Shown in pieces: positions 25,268-34,135 of a stretch of 64,000 nucleotides of DNA. Under the pieces are notes generated by a model. The model did not search any database, was not told the DNA's origin, and worked only from the letters and a program-made list of their open reading frames with translations. The stretch comes from Candidatus Rifleibacteriota bacterium (GTDB lineage: Bacteria > Muiribacteriota > Ozemobacteria > Ozemobacterales > Ozemobacteraceae). How positions within the stretch are numbered: the first letter of the stretch is position 1; the number at the start of each line of letters is the position of its first letter. The translations under genes were made by a program, and so were the position numbers. The DNA is taken from positions 50,367-114,366 of the forward strand of contig JADFZL010000021.1 in NCBI GenBank assembly GCA_015232575.1. The letters run 5' to 3'.

Positions 25268-27673
25268 TCAGACAAATTCAGGCGTTTTTTGTGTCGAAGA
25301 AGCCCTGTGATCTTCGATTTTAAGAATTGGTTTGGATTGCCGGATTTCCCGGTATTTCGTAATGTTGCCGAATGGTACAAACTCAACATTTGTTTTCAAG
25401 TTGAATTCTTCAGACAATCCGGATGCTATGGCTGCTTTTGATTCGTGTTCACCGTATTCTTCAAGAACTACTTCCATATCTGAATCAAAAATCTTGACCC
25501 TGTAATCACCGAAAAGGCCATATCTGAAGATTGCTTCTTCAAAATGTCTTAATCCATAACGTTTCCCGTTTAGCTTTACTGTCAGTTCCCATCGTCCGTG
25601 AGGTTCAATAGAACGATTAAATTTAAACTTGCACTTTGATGGATATATTGATACATAGTCGTCGAGAAGATATCGTACAAATGGCGTACTCTTTTTTGCC
25701 AGATTGGTAAATGCCAGTCTTCCGTCGCCGAAATTGCCCAACGGAGAGAGGTTTTCATCAAAAAGTTCGGTGTGATAAATCGGAAGAATGTGCTTCTCGC
25801 CGCACGGGCAGGCTATTGCAAAGAAACCTTCCACACAGGCATAATTATCGACGTGGACAATTCCAAATTCTTTCTGAATAGCACGACTTCTTGAGTGGCT
25901 GCAGAGCTCTGCTGTGCTGAGAAGTACTTTTAACTGGCTCATCACCTGCGGGAATTCCTGTGCGTAGTCTTCCTTGAGAATTCTTGCCCATGACAGGAAA
26001 TCAATCGGTGTGCCGGTAAGTACAGAGGGCTTGATTCTCGTAAGAACTCTTGCCATTCTTTCTGGAGTTGCTATCGAAGATCTTGTTCCAACGTTTGCAA
26101 CCATTCCGCCGCGGGCTTGCAGGAAATCTCCAAAACTTGCTCCGGCAATGGTAAAGCCAAATGTAAGACCATTAATTACTGCTCTGTTTTCCGATAAAAC
26201 ATTTTCGAGATCACCGACAAATGGGGTAATACACGAAAAAATTCTGGCTGCAGCGAATTCCCTCGGAGTATAGAAAACCGGCGTTGGAAAGCCGCTTGAG
26301 CCTGTAGTTTCGCCGTAGAGATTTACTGAATCAGACAATTCAGTTGATAGAATATCGTAAGGATCTATGGTTCCCAGGTCTTTTTTGGTGACGACCGGAA
26401 GTGTGGAAAAGTCATCCGGAGGCTGAGAATAAAACTTTTTGTAGAAATCTGTATTGTTGTACGCATACTGTGCCATTCCAAGCGGAGTTTTTGCCGCGAG
26501 CGACAGAATGAGCAGATAGACGTCTCTACGAAGCTGGTTATAAAAATTTCCATATCCTGAAAATGAACTCATCTTTTTCTCTCCTCTTTGAGTGAAACCC
26601 CAGCTGAAGGTGCGTGCACCCTTACATACGCTTATGCAGCGACCACATCCGATACAGGATGTTCTGTCTGAAAATCCTGTAAAATTTCTGGAGACACCCA
26701 TTGGACAAACATTTTCACATAGTCCGCATGATGAACACTTCTCATGATTGTGAACAATTCTAGCCAGACTGACATAATTAAAAGCTCCCCATAACGCTCC
26801 AAGCGGGCAGAGAGTTCGACAGAAAACACGACCCGAAATGAGCAGCATAGCAATCACAAGAGAGATTGTCAAGAGAATCTGTGATTTAAGAATATACGAT
26901 TGTTCGTTGAACCAGTAGTATGGAGAGAAAAAAGCTTCTGAGGCTGTTGTCAGGTAATATGGTAAAAGGCCGAGAATTTTTCCAGAGCCACATAAGGTGC
27001 CGCAGAAAAAATTCCGATCAGAAATTCCCAGAAAAAAATATGCAAGTGGTGCAAAAATAATTATTAAAAGCATCGAAAATCTTAACAGTGAAAAATCTGG
27101 GAGTCGGAATTTTTTCAGACTTGCTTTGTCAAACATGTCGCTTACGAAGCCGAATGGACACAGCCATCCGCAGATAGTTTTGCCGAAAACAAGTCCGAAG
27201 AGAGTCATTGTACCGACAATGTTAAATGGGATAATACCTTTTGTCAGCAGGTTCTGGAAGGAGCCTACCGGGCAGGCGCCGGTTGTCATTTCGCATGCCT
27301 GACAATTCAGAAACGGGAAGACGCCCATGCACGATCTTTTCACTGGAAATATCTGCGAAACTCTAATTACTCCAAGTCTGGAAATAACGAATGCTGACCA
27401 TTGCACAAGTACTCTTGGGATATTATAAACCCAGAATTCGCGGTTTCTGAACAGAGACCACAAAAGAGTTAAAGGAAATAGTACAAGTACAATCGCTATG
27501 AAAGGGTGCCAGTGAACTGAATCGAAATAATATCTTTTTACACCTGCAAAATCGGGCAGACCAGTGAAAAGATAATTTACAAAGCCTTCGTGTCCTTCAA
27601 TATCAAAATTACCGTATGTCATCTGACCGGGTATTAATTCACGCTGATTCAATAATTCACCAGCGAAAATCAA
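25268..27673 (-). CDS. Polyferredoxin (NapH-like) fused to a PaaK-like adenylating domain
   Basis: One continuous 801-residue frame with two unrelated halves. Residues 1-365 are a NapH/NosR-type membrane iron-sulfur protein: about five helices, CGWLCPFGF and CRTLCPLGAL, an extra CQACEMTTGACPVG, then 4Fe-4S ferredoxin motifs CSSCGLCENVCP (about 311-322) and CIGCGRCISVCKG (about 340-352). Residues 368-801 resemble phenylacetate-CoA ligase (PaaK/adenylate-forming): a MAQYAYNNTDFYKKFY start, nucleotide loop YGETTGSSGFPTP (about 452) and a CPCGEKH segment. An ATG at residue 368 has AGAGGAGAG 8 bases upstream, so the second half may also be made alone. The true N-terminus is uncertain: the frame upstream of TTG 27673 encodes more hydrophobic residues but has no ATG. 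Confidence 0.82.
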   Translation of the reverse strand: MIFAGELLNQRELIPGQMTYGNFDIEGHEGFVNYLFTGLPDFAGVKRYYFDSVHWHPFIAIVLVLFPLTLLWSLFRNREFWVYNIPRVLVQWSAFVISRLGVIRVSQIFPVKRSCMGVFPFLNCQACEMTTGACPVGSFQNLLTKGIIPFNIVGTMTLFGLVFGKTICGWLCPFGFVSDMFDKASLKKFRLPDFSLLRFSMLLIIIFAPLAYFFLGISDRNFFCGTLCGSGKILGLLPYYLTTASEAFFSPYYWFNEQSYILKSQILLTISLVIAMLLISGRVFCRTLCPLGALWGAFNYVSLARIVHNHEKCSSCGLCENVCPMGVSRNFTGFSDRTSCIGCGRCISVCKGARTFSWGFTQRGEKKMSSFSGYGNFYNQLRRDVYLLILSLAAKTPLGMAQYAYNNTDFYKKFYSQPPDDFSTLPVVTKKDLGTIDPYDILSTELSDSVNLYGETTGSSGFPTPVFYTPREFAAARIFSCITPFVGDLENVLSENRAVINGLTFGFTIAGASFGDFLQARGGMVANVGTRSSIATPERMARVLTRIKPSVLTGTPIDFLSWARILKEDYAQEFPQVMSQLKVLLSTAELCSHSRSRAIQKEFGIVHVDNYACVEGFFAIACPCGEKHILPIYHTELFDENLSPLGNFGDGRLAFTNLAKKSTPFVRYLLDDYVSIYPSKCKFKFNRSIEPHGRWELTVKLNGKRYGLRHFEEAIFRYGLFGDYRVKIFDSDMEVVLEEYGEHESKAAIASGLSEEFNLKTNVEFVPFGNITKYREIRQSKPILKIEDHRASSTQKTPEFV

Positions 27674-27725
27674 ACCCAGCCCGATGAAAAAAATGATCTT
27701 AACGACTTTGTAATACAGTGTTTTG

Positions 27726-29672
27726 TTACTTTGCAGAAATACGAACTTTTACTTTCATAGATTTATCTGAATCTGGAAGGAATACGTTCAGATTTTCGGA
27801 ATCAAAATTTGTCCAGGGCTTACCTTCTATTAGTACAGAATCTATTTTTATGGTACCTTTTGGAAGAATATCCGGGCTGACATGCAGAACCTTGTTGCCA
27901 AAGGCGTCAGGGCGAGGACAAAAATAAAGATCAAGGTATTCCTTGTTTATGAGAAGCTCAAGATATGATGCGGCAAGGAAACAAAGCTCCATTGAGTGAT
28001 AACCGCTCATTGAATGGCTGCCTTTCTGTCTCTCATCGCCTCTCAGATAAGGAATTCCTTGTGCGGTAACGTGATAATATATTCCGCCGTCTTCGTGATC
28101 AAGGAACCATGAATTGTAGAACGCCATTGAGTGAAGTGCCAGAGCTGCTGCATCAGGTTTTTTTGTCATTCCGGCAATAATCAGTGATGATAAGATTGAC
28201 TGTTCCTGTTGCCACCATACTTTTCTGTCGTGCCATACATGTCTGTAATACAGGTCGCCAGGTCTCAGCTCGCGCTCCATTACATCGAATGAGCCCCCAC
28301 GTTGCTGGTCGGCTCCGATTTTTTTCATTCTGTCGAAAATTTGTTCTGCATTGACAATGAAACCATTTTCATTCTTGAGGTTGTACAATCTTGAAAGGTT
28401 CCAGGCTATTTTGAAATTGTGTCCGACAACTCCGCGATTCTTCTGCCAGAACCAGGTTTTATCATGAGTCCAGTCTGCATGAAAACGTTCCATTACAAAC
28501 GGACTTGATTCCGGGGTTGGGAATTGTTCTGTTATGCATTTTCCGAGTTCGTTCAGCATCGCCTCTGTCTCAGGTTTTCTGTGTGCAAGATAATAATTGA
28601 TGAGATATGCCGGCGCGTGGTCACCAATTGAATTCCAGTTCTTTCGTGATCTGTTTTTTCCGAGGAGTGCTGAATTGGTGCTGAATTTTACCGGGTCTAT
28701 ATGTGAAAAATATCCACCGAGTTTTTCATCACGATAGTATTTGTTCATGAATATCAATGTCTTATCAACATCTGATGTTATTCTTGAATCACCGGTGATA
28801 CGTAAAGTCTGTACTGGTCCGGCTAGTGCGTAGATCTGCTCGTAAAGCGGAAAACTGTTGAGGTCGTCCTTAAAACCTGAGGTCAGTATTTCGCGGGGTT
28901 TTATTGTCGAGGAGGCATTGTTAAGCGCGTGAATCCAGTAGATTCCATCAGATTTGCGATCCAGTTTTCGGTAATAAGTCCGCAGATAGTCAGTTCCCTT
29001 TTCGGCGGCTTCCAGAAAACGGTCTTCGCCCGTAAGCATATATGCAGATGCAAAGCCGTAAATAAGTCTCGAAATTGTGCATGCTTCCTGAATTCCATCT
29101 TCAACTTTGCTGCCGTTCAGCCGGAGGTTTGTACGATATTTTGTATAATCAATCTTCCCATCAGGAAATTGTGCTCTGAGATAAAAATCACCAACACTTT
29201 TAATCTGGTTGATCCACCACGAGCCATGCATGAATCTGAGATTTCCGGTTTCATCTTCAAGAAATAGAATTTTTCTTGCTTCTATTTCCGGCGGATTTTT
29301 ATCAGCGTATATCAAGCCTAGAACTGATACATGTCTTCCGGGAAGAATGTGCTTTGTGATTGGCTCTTTTGGATATATTGGCGCTTCATCAAGATTGCGT
29401 AAAGTTTCAACTGATGTTTCATCAGTGAACAAAATTTCAACAGTTTTTCCAGATGGCAGGGTAATAAAAAAAGAATGCCTGTCTGATTCGCTGATACTGC
29501 TTATTGTTCCATAAAAAAGATCTGAAACATGTGTTTCAAAAAGACATGGCTCCTGGAATTGGTTGTTAAACTGTTCCTGAGCCTGAATTTGAACCTGAAT
29601 GACCAGTAAAAGAATGACTGACAAAAAAGCATGAAACAGTATGCGTTTTCCTGACTTGAAACGGATTCTCAT
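27726..29672 (-). CDS. Exported AGE/cellobiose-2-epimerase-family protein
   Basis: The ATG at 29672, with AAGGAG 8 bases upstream, gives 648 residues and a signal peptide (about 1-31, cleaved near IQAQ). Residues about 45-150 form a beta-rich OB-like domain. The rest matches the (alpha/alpha)6 barrel of N-acylglucosamine 2-epimerases and cellobiose epimerases: 'WFWQKNRGVVGHNFKIAW' with His418, 'KVWWQQEQSI', 'DHEDGGIYYHV' with His526, and 'GSHSMSGYHSMEL'. These His residues are the usual general acid/base pair. Export is unusual because known family members are mostly cytoplasmic. It is the first gene of the minus-strand set ending at 22762. The substrate is unknown; a thioredoxin-linked or carbohydrate role cannot be separated. 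Confidence 0.75.
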   Translation of the reverse strand: MRIRFKSGKRILFHAFLSVILLLVIQVQIQAQEQFNNQFQEPCLFETHVSDLFYGTISSISESDRHSFFITLPSGKTVEILFTDETSVETLRNLDEAPIYPKEPITKHILPGRHVSVLGLIYADKNPPEIEARKILFLEDETGNLRFMHGSWWINQIKSVGDFYLRAQFPDGKIDYTKYRTNLRLNGSKVEDGIQEACTISRLIYGFASAYMLTGEDRFLEAAEKGTDYLRTYYRKLDRKSDGIYWIHALNNASSTIKPREILTSGFKDDLNSFPLYEQIYALAGPVQTLRITGDSRITSDVDKTLIFMNKYYRDEKLGGYFSHIDPVKFSTNSALLGKNRSRKNWNSIGDHAPAYLINYYLAHRKPETEAMLNELGKCITEQFPTPESSPFVMERFHADWTHDKTWFWQKNRGVVGHNFKIAWNLSRLYNLKNENGFIVNAEQIFDRMKKIGADQQRGGSFDVMERELRPGDLYYRHVWHDRKVWWQQEQSILSSLIIAGMTKKPDAAALALHSMAFYNSWFLDHEDGGIYYHVTAQGIPYLRGDERQKGSHSMSGYHSMELCFLAASYLELLINKEYLDLYFCPRPDAFGNKVLHVSPDILPKGTIKIDSVLIEGKPWTNFDSENLNVFLPDSDKSMKVKVRISAK

Positions 29673-29841
29673 ATCGCTACTCCTTAAAGTACGGTCAAAT
29701 ATTTTTTTCATTAGTGTAATAGCGATAAGCATATTTTATGCCATTAAATATTTGAGAAAACATTGCTCAGTTGTAATTGCTCAATAATCAGGGGCAAGTT
29801 TTTTCCAGTTTAACCTCTTTCGCAATTATTGGAAGATACGC

Positions 29842-30615
29842 TCAGTTTGTCTGATTACTTGTGAATTGCAGGAATCCATCGCCGGTTATGATATTCTGAA
29901 GGTTAATCTGATAGGGAAATTTTTCAAGATTCAGAACCGGATTTATTCGTTTTGTAAGAGTTCCGAGAAATGCTCCGGGCATGGGCATTCCATTCAGCTT
30001 TATGTTTTTTGGATGAAACCATATTGCTTTTGCGTTATGAACTTTTAGGTTTCCGGTTGCCCAGAATTTGACTTTCATAAATCCATATTTTGTTGAACCT
30101 GATAGTACAAGATTGTTTGGATGCATGTCGATTCGTGGATCTCGCACTCCGATTGAATTGCTTTTTGCATCAAGAAATGCGTTAAGATCGTTTTGAAGTA
30201 TTAAAATGTCCATATCTATTTTCTTAACTCTTACGGTATCGATCTTTTCTTCGTTTATGAGTTTTGTAGTGTTTAATTGTACATCATAAAAATCAGTATT
30301 AGCTCTTTCGAGTACAAGATTATCATACTCGCCTCGTGTAACATTTATTGTGATTTTCTGGAAAAGGCCTTCGCTTGAATCTTTGTCACTGTATGGAGTC
30401 AAAAAGACGCTCAGTGATGCAGGATTTTTTAAAAGTTTCTTCATTGAATTCTCAAGTTTTTCTTTGAACAGAATGGGATTTGATTTGAGAGACAATGATA
30501 TTTGAGGGTCTGGAGTCCATGATGCGAGGATTACCGCACCGGGTGAGGCATTTTGAGCGTGGCTGACGCATGGAAACAGCGTCAGAAATACTGTCAGCAG
30601 AATAACAAATGTCAT
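29842..30615 (-). CDS. Exported DUF2993 (LmeA-like) lipid-binding protein
   Basis: 257 residues with a clear signal peptide (MTFVILLTVFLTLFPCVSHA). The C-terminal half carries the family's pattern of paired strands, 'LSGSTKYGFMKVKFWATGNLKV', followed by 'NGMPMPG' and a final 'FPYQINLQNIITGDGFL' segment. These resemble DUF2993 proteins, which adopt a lipid-binding tubular fold, as shown for LmeA. A periplasmic lipid-transfer role is therefore plausible but inferred. AAGG lies about 12 bases before the ATG. It is separate from the preceding operon and has a palindromic-element fragment (about 29788) after its stop. Confidence 0.65.
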   Translation of the reverse strand: MTFVILLTVFLTLFPCVSHAQNASPGAVILASWTPDPQISLSLKSNPILFKEKLENSMKKLLKNPASLSVFLTPYSDKDSSEGLFQKITINVTRGEYDNLVLERANTDFYDVQLNTTKLINEEKIDTVRVKKIDMDILILQNDLNAFLDAKSNSIGVRDPRIDMHPNNLVLSGSTKYGFMKVKFWATGNLKVHNAKAIWFHPKNIKLNGMPMPGAFLGTLTKRINPVLNLEKFPYQINLQNIITGDGFLQFTSNQTN

Positions 30616-30750
30616 TTTGAAACATACCTTTCCGGGTATATAAAGTTTCGTAAAAAAAATACTGCGTCTTCATCTTTAAGCGCTCTGCACACCTGAAGAG
30701 TCAATAGAAAGTTTCCTCAAAGTGTGCAGAATACTAAGTCTCAAAAAATA

Positions 30751-30870
30751 CTACTTGATGATTTCGGTTTTCGATTCCTTTTTGGCTTTCTTTTCTTCAC
30801 GCTTTTCCTTCAATGACTTCGTGGCGGGTTTCTTTGCTTCCTTTTTTGTATCTTTACTTTTGTTAGCCAT
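30751..30870 (-). CDS. Tiny Lys/Glu-rich protein, 39 residues
   Basis: A near-perfect AGGAGGTG sits 4 bases before the ATG. The frame encodes MANKSKDTKKEAKKPATKSL and a further Lys/Glu/Arg-rich helix ending TEIIK. About 40% of the residues are Lys. The strong ribosome site, compact frame and its own position between two genes make it a credible small gene. The composition suggests a nucleic-acid or ribosome-associated helix, but this is a guess. Confidence 0.7.
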   Translation of the reverse strand: MANKSKDTKKEAKKPATKSLKEKREEKKAKKESKTEIIK

Positions 30871-30936
30871 AAGACACCTCCTGAATAATTTGTTTAATAA
30901 TTATAGCATTTAGTAAAATAAAATGAAAATAAAAAA

Positions 30937-30955
30937 ATGGGGGCATTGCCCCCAT
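30937..30955. terminator. Bidirectional Rho-independent terminator
   Basis: A perfect 8-bp stem ATGGGGGC / GCCCCCAT with an ATT loop, flanked by an A-run on the left and a T-run (30955-30961) on the right, works on either strand. It lies 20 bases past the stop of the minus-strand gene ending at 30976 and upstream of the Lys-rich small gene. Confidence 0.92.
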
Positions 30956-30975
30956 TTTTTTATTTAAAGAAAAAC

Positions 30976-32121
30976 TTAATTACATACTGCTATGACTTCG
31001 TCTACGTTTGCAGAACCATTCTGAAGTCCTGAGGATGTGTCTTCTACGGCATTTTTCCAATACTGCTGTCCGCCAAGTTTGAAATTATATTTGTCTGAAA
31101 TATTGTCCAATCTGCGTTCAAGAATATTAAGATTCTGGCGGAGTCTCTTGTCCATTTTCCAGCCGTAGTCGTCAGTAAGCTGGTCACACACTTTTTCACC
31201 AAGTCCGGCGACTCTGCAGAGATAAGTATTTGTTCTGCACCAGAATGTCCAGCCACCGTCTTCCTTAGATACATTCTGACCATCAAGGTATACCTTAAGT
31301 GCTTCAAGTTCTGACCTTACAACTCCAGGAATACTTGCCTTGCACATAGTGGTTTTCGGGAAAAGTCTTACCCAGAGTTTCTGTCCGTGGAGAACACCTT
31401 TTTTGATTTCACTTATATCTTTGGCTGAAGCCCATCCAATTTTTGCTACATCTTTAGCTGCTGCATGCCATCTTTCTTCTTTTGAATTGCTGAAGTTAGT
31501 TACTGTTTCGAGGTTATTTACGACCTGTGTGATTGCGGCTTTGATTAAAGGATTGAGGCCATCACCATGTTCCTGAATGATTCCTTTGAGGACGTCGACT
31601 GAAAGCATTGTCTGAAGAGAGAGCATCTGAACTGTTCGTTTCCAGTAGGCATGATTTCCCATTCCTGAACATTTGAGGTTATCAAGGCAGAGGAAAACGA
31701 CTTCGAGTTTTGCATTAACAAGTCTTACAATTTCCTGTTCCGGATCACATTGTCCGGCGCCGCCCTGGCCTTCATCACCCTGACCTTCGTCGCCCTGGCC
31801 CTGGTCGCCTTTTCCCTTGTCACCGAATTCAAAATCAACTTTCTGGACTTTTCTGAACTTAGAAACAGTCTGAGCTTTCTTTTCAATCCAGCTCTTGTAT
31901 TGTGACATTGCGTCAATAACTTTCTGACTGGGCTTTAAAGATCCTTTAAAGCTGACCTCAGACTGATCAGTATAAGCCTGACCCTGATCTCCCTGGTTCA
32001 TTGACTGACCTGAATCATTTCCCTGTCCTGATTGCGAACCCGAACCAGCGAGAAGCGGAACTGAAGCTACGAACATCAATACAACAAATAAACTGAATAA
32101 TTTCTTAACCTTGGATAACAT
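30976..32121 (-). CDS. Secreted Gly/Gln/Asp-repeat protein of unknown function
   Basis: Starting at the ATG at 32121 (GGAGG 8 bases upstream) gives about 381 residues. A signal peptide (about 1-25) is followed by two low-complexity tracts: GSGSQSGQGNDSGQ and, near residue 105, a GDQGQGDEGQGDEGQGG repeat. Between and after them are helical, globular regions with about eight Cys residues that could pair outside the cytoplasm. No family is recognised. The perfect ribosome site and strong terminator suggest high expression as a single gene, for example as a surface or matrix protein. Confidence 0.7.
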   Translation of the reverse strand: MLSKVKKLFSLFVVLMFVASVPLLAGSGSQSGQGNDSGQSMNQGDQGQAYTDQSEVSFKGSLKPSQKVIDAMSQYKSWIEKKAQTVSKFRKVQKVDFEFGDKGKGDQGQGDEGQGDEGQGGAGQCDPEQEIVRLVNAKLEVVFLCLDNLKCSGMGNHAYWKRTVQMLSLQTMLSVDVLKGIIQEHGDGLNPLIKAAITQVVNNLETVTNFSNSKEERWHAAAKDVAKIGWASAKDISEIKKGVLHGQKLWVRLFPKTTMCKASIPGVVRSELEALKVYLDGQNVSKEDGGWTFWCRTNTYLCRVAGLGEKVCDQLTDDYGWKMDKRLRQNLNILERRLDNISDKYNFKLGGQQYWKNAVEDTSSGLQNGSANVDEVIAVCN

Positions 32122-32295
32122 AAGATTTACCTCCAGGAAGAATTTCATTTATATACTAATACTTTAACCATAATTTTTAAATTCGTCAAGTACTACAAAC
32201 TATAATTTTTGATGGTTTGAAACATTAAGTGACAGGTGAAAGAAACTGATTTTAACTACGGAATGACAAAGGAAAAGAAAGGAAAAAGAAAGGAG

Positions 32296-32328
32296 TAACC
32301 ACGGAATTACACGGAAAATCACGGAAAC
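32296..32328. repeat. ACACGGA-type dispersed repeat, copy 2
   Basis: Contains AACCACGGAATTACACGG and then a third CACGGA. It is the closest match to the copy at 60519-60555. Confidence 0.6.
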
Positions 32329-32595
32329 AAAAGAGGGAATGGGAACGGAAAAGAACGGAAAGACAACGGAATGAGATAGGAAAAAAAAAGGAGTAACCGA
32401 GGAATTAGACGGAAACTCTCGGAAAACGGAAGTAATGAGTGCGGATAAAGAAGGCAAGAGGAAGGGATAATCATTGAATGACGCGGAATATTACGGGAGA
32501 GACTTGGGGTGGTTTAGGGTATGATGGAATGAAAAGTTAATATAGGGCGGAAAGAACAATGGTAATTTGTTTGCGATGCGGAAAACATTCTGGTA

Positions 32596-32624
32596 TTGTA
32601 TTAACTCTGAAAATCTGATATACT
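32596..32624 (+). promoter_or_regulatory. Sigma-70-type promoter for resB, apparently leaderless
   Basis: TTGTAT (32596-32601), a 17-bp spacer, and TATACT (32619-32624). The resB ATG begins 10 bases after the -10 box, where transcription should start, and no Shine-Dalgarno sequence precedes it. Confidence 0.5.
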
Positions 32625-32633
32625 CGCCGCACT

Positions 32634-34121
32634 ATGAAAATCATATATAGATTTTTTATCTCGCTTCATACAGCTGTATTTTTGTTAGTTCTTATTTCAA
32701 TTGTCTCTGTAATTGGGACGATTGTTCCTCAGCTGCTGGATCCAGCTGATTATCTGAAGATTTTTCCTGAAGCCGGAAGGTTTATATTAAAAGCCGGTCT
32801 GGATAACGTCTATCAAAGCGAGCTTTTCTCAACATTGCTTTTTCTGCTTGCCGTATGTACGCTTTTTTGTACACTTACAAGGTTCAGCTATACAAGAAGG
32901 AAAATTCTTTCCAGATCTGAAACAGCAGATCCTTCGGAAATCAGAGCAATGCAGGTTTCTGAAGAAGTAAACAGCGAGAAAAGTATTGTCCTTGTTGCTG
33001 CAAAGCTTGTTTCCTGGAAATCACGTGAGACGGAAACGGGCGATAAAGTATTTTCCTGCATAACTGGCAGAACTTCACTGATTGGTGCATTTTTTATTCA
33101 TGTTGGACTGCTTTTGATATTGTGTGGTGGATTAGCCGGACGAAATATGGCGGTCGAGACGTTTATCTCGGCAAGAGAAGGCGATGTGAAGCTGGTTCCT
33201 TCTGTCGATGCCCTTAGAGCAGCTTCAAAAGCTGATTCCCTGAGAAGAAAGGGAAGGAAACTTCAGGTGGAAAACACAAATGATCCTTATTTGTCAGTGC
33301 TGGCAGCAGAAATAAACATTCTTGAAAAAAAATACCAGATTGACGTTGAAAAACCAGCATTTAAATTGAAGTTTGAAAAACTTTCTCTTGAAGAAAGCAG
33401 CTTTGCGAAGGGTAATTCGATGTCAGCACAGGAACAATGGTGTACACATGTTTCAGTTCTTGAAAACGACAAAGTCGTTGCAACATCAGTAATAATGGTC
33501 AATGCGCCGTTTCATTATTCCGGATATTCTTTTTTTCAATCTGACTGGAAAAAAGTATATTCAAAAGTAAAGCTTAGAGCAGTGTTGAGAAATAATTCCG
33601 GAGTTAAAGGGAAGCTGGAGCCGCGTGATTTTGAAGTTGTTCCCGGACAGCCGATTAAACCGGCGTGGTCTCCGTATACGTTTGTTCTTATTGACTTTTT
33701 TCCGGATTTCAGAATCATAAATCAGAAATTTACTTCTGTTTCTCAGGAATTGAATAACCCGGCAGGAAGAATCGTCGCTTATGATTCAGGTGAAAAGCTT
33801 GCTGGCAGAGCATGGGCCTTTTCAAATGATATGAATGAACTTGGAGAGCATGTCTCAGATCTTCCATGGAATTTTCTTGTAATGGGTGCCGAACCTGCTT
33901 TTGAAACAGGTCTTCAATTGACCAGTGATCCGTCTGTGCCGCTTGTATGGCTTGGCGGAATAATTATGGCACTCGGAATGATATTGGCATTTTATGTGTC
34001 ATATATTGAGAAATGGGTCGTTATCAAAGCTGACGGAAGAGTAATTGCAGCCGTCAGTGGAAATCGCCCGCAGAGAATACTTCGGGAGTATCTCACTGAA
34101 GTTCTGAAACAAATAGAGTAG
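32634..34121 (+). CDS. resB: ResB/Ccs1-type cytochrome c biogenesis protein
   Basis: Half of the System II heme-delivery and ligation complex that attaches heme to apocytochromes c on the outer face of the inner membrane. 495 residues: two helices (about 10-32 and 62-82), a third near 155-175, a large extracytoplasmic domain with 'MVNAPFHYSGYSFFQSDW' (a well-kept ResB motif), and a last helix near 445-465 (VWLGGIIMALGMILAFYVSY). The partner ccsA gene starts 14 bp downstream. A promoter abuts the ATG. No cytochrome c gene with CxxCH was seen in the window, so the substrates lie elsewhere. Confidence 0.9.
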   Translation: MKIIYRFFISLHTAVFLLVLISIVSVIGTIVPQLLDPADYLKIFPEAGRFILKAGLDNVYQSELFSTLLFLLAVCTLFCTLTRFSYTRRKILSRSETADPSEIRAMQVSEEVNSEKSIVLVAAKLVSWKSRETETGDKVFSCITGRTSLIGAFFIHVGLLLILCGGLAGRNMAVETFISAREGDVKLVPSVDALRAASKADSLRRKGRKLQVENTNDPYLSVLAAEINILEKKYQIDVEKPAFKLKFEKLSLEESSFAKGNSMSAQEQWCTHVSVLENDKVVATSVIMVNAPFHYSGYSFFQSDWKKVYSKVKLRAVLRNNSGVKGKLEPRDFEVVPGQPIKPAWSPYTFVLIDFFPDFRIINQKFTSVSQELNNPAGRIVAYDSGEKLAGRAWAFSNDMNELGEHVSDLPWNFLVMGAEPAFETGLQLTSDPSVPLVWLGGIIMALGMILAFYVSYIEKWVVIKADGRVIAAVSGNRPQRILREYLTEVLKQIE

Positions 34122-34135
34122 AAAGAGATTCTTAA

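Larger units (their letters stand above)
32122..32633. other. Non-coding stretch, purine-rich with two copies of a GGAGTAACC block
   Basis: The top strand at about 32257-32470 is overwhelmingly purine. Two imperfect copies of a block beginning AAAGGAGTAACC (32290 and about 32388) are built on CACGGA-type words; the first is an ACACGGA repeat copy (32296-32328). The open frame at 32200-32457 is its Ser/Phe-rich complement and not a gene. The resB promoter lies at the right end. Confidence 0.6.

Noticed and set aside
32200..32457. Ser/Phe-rich 85-codon frame
   Set aside because: It is the complement of the purine-rich tract.
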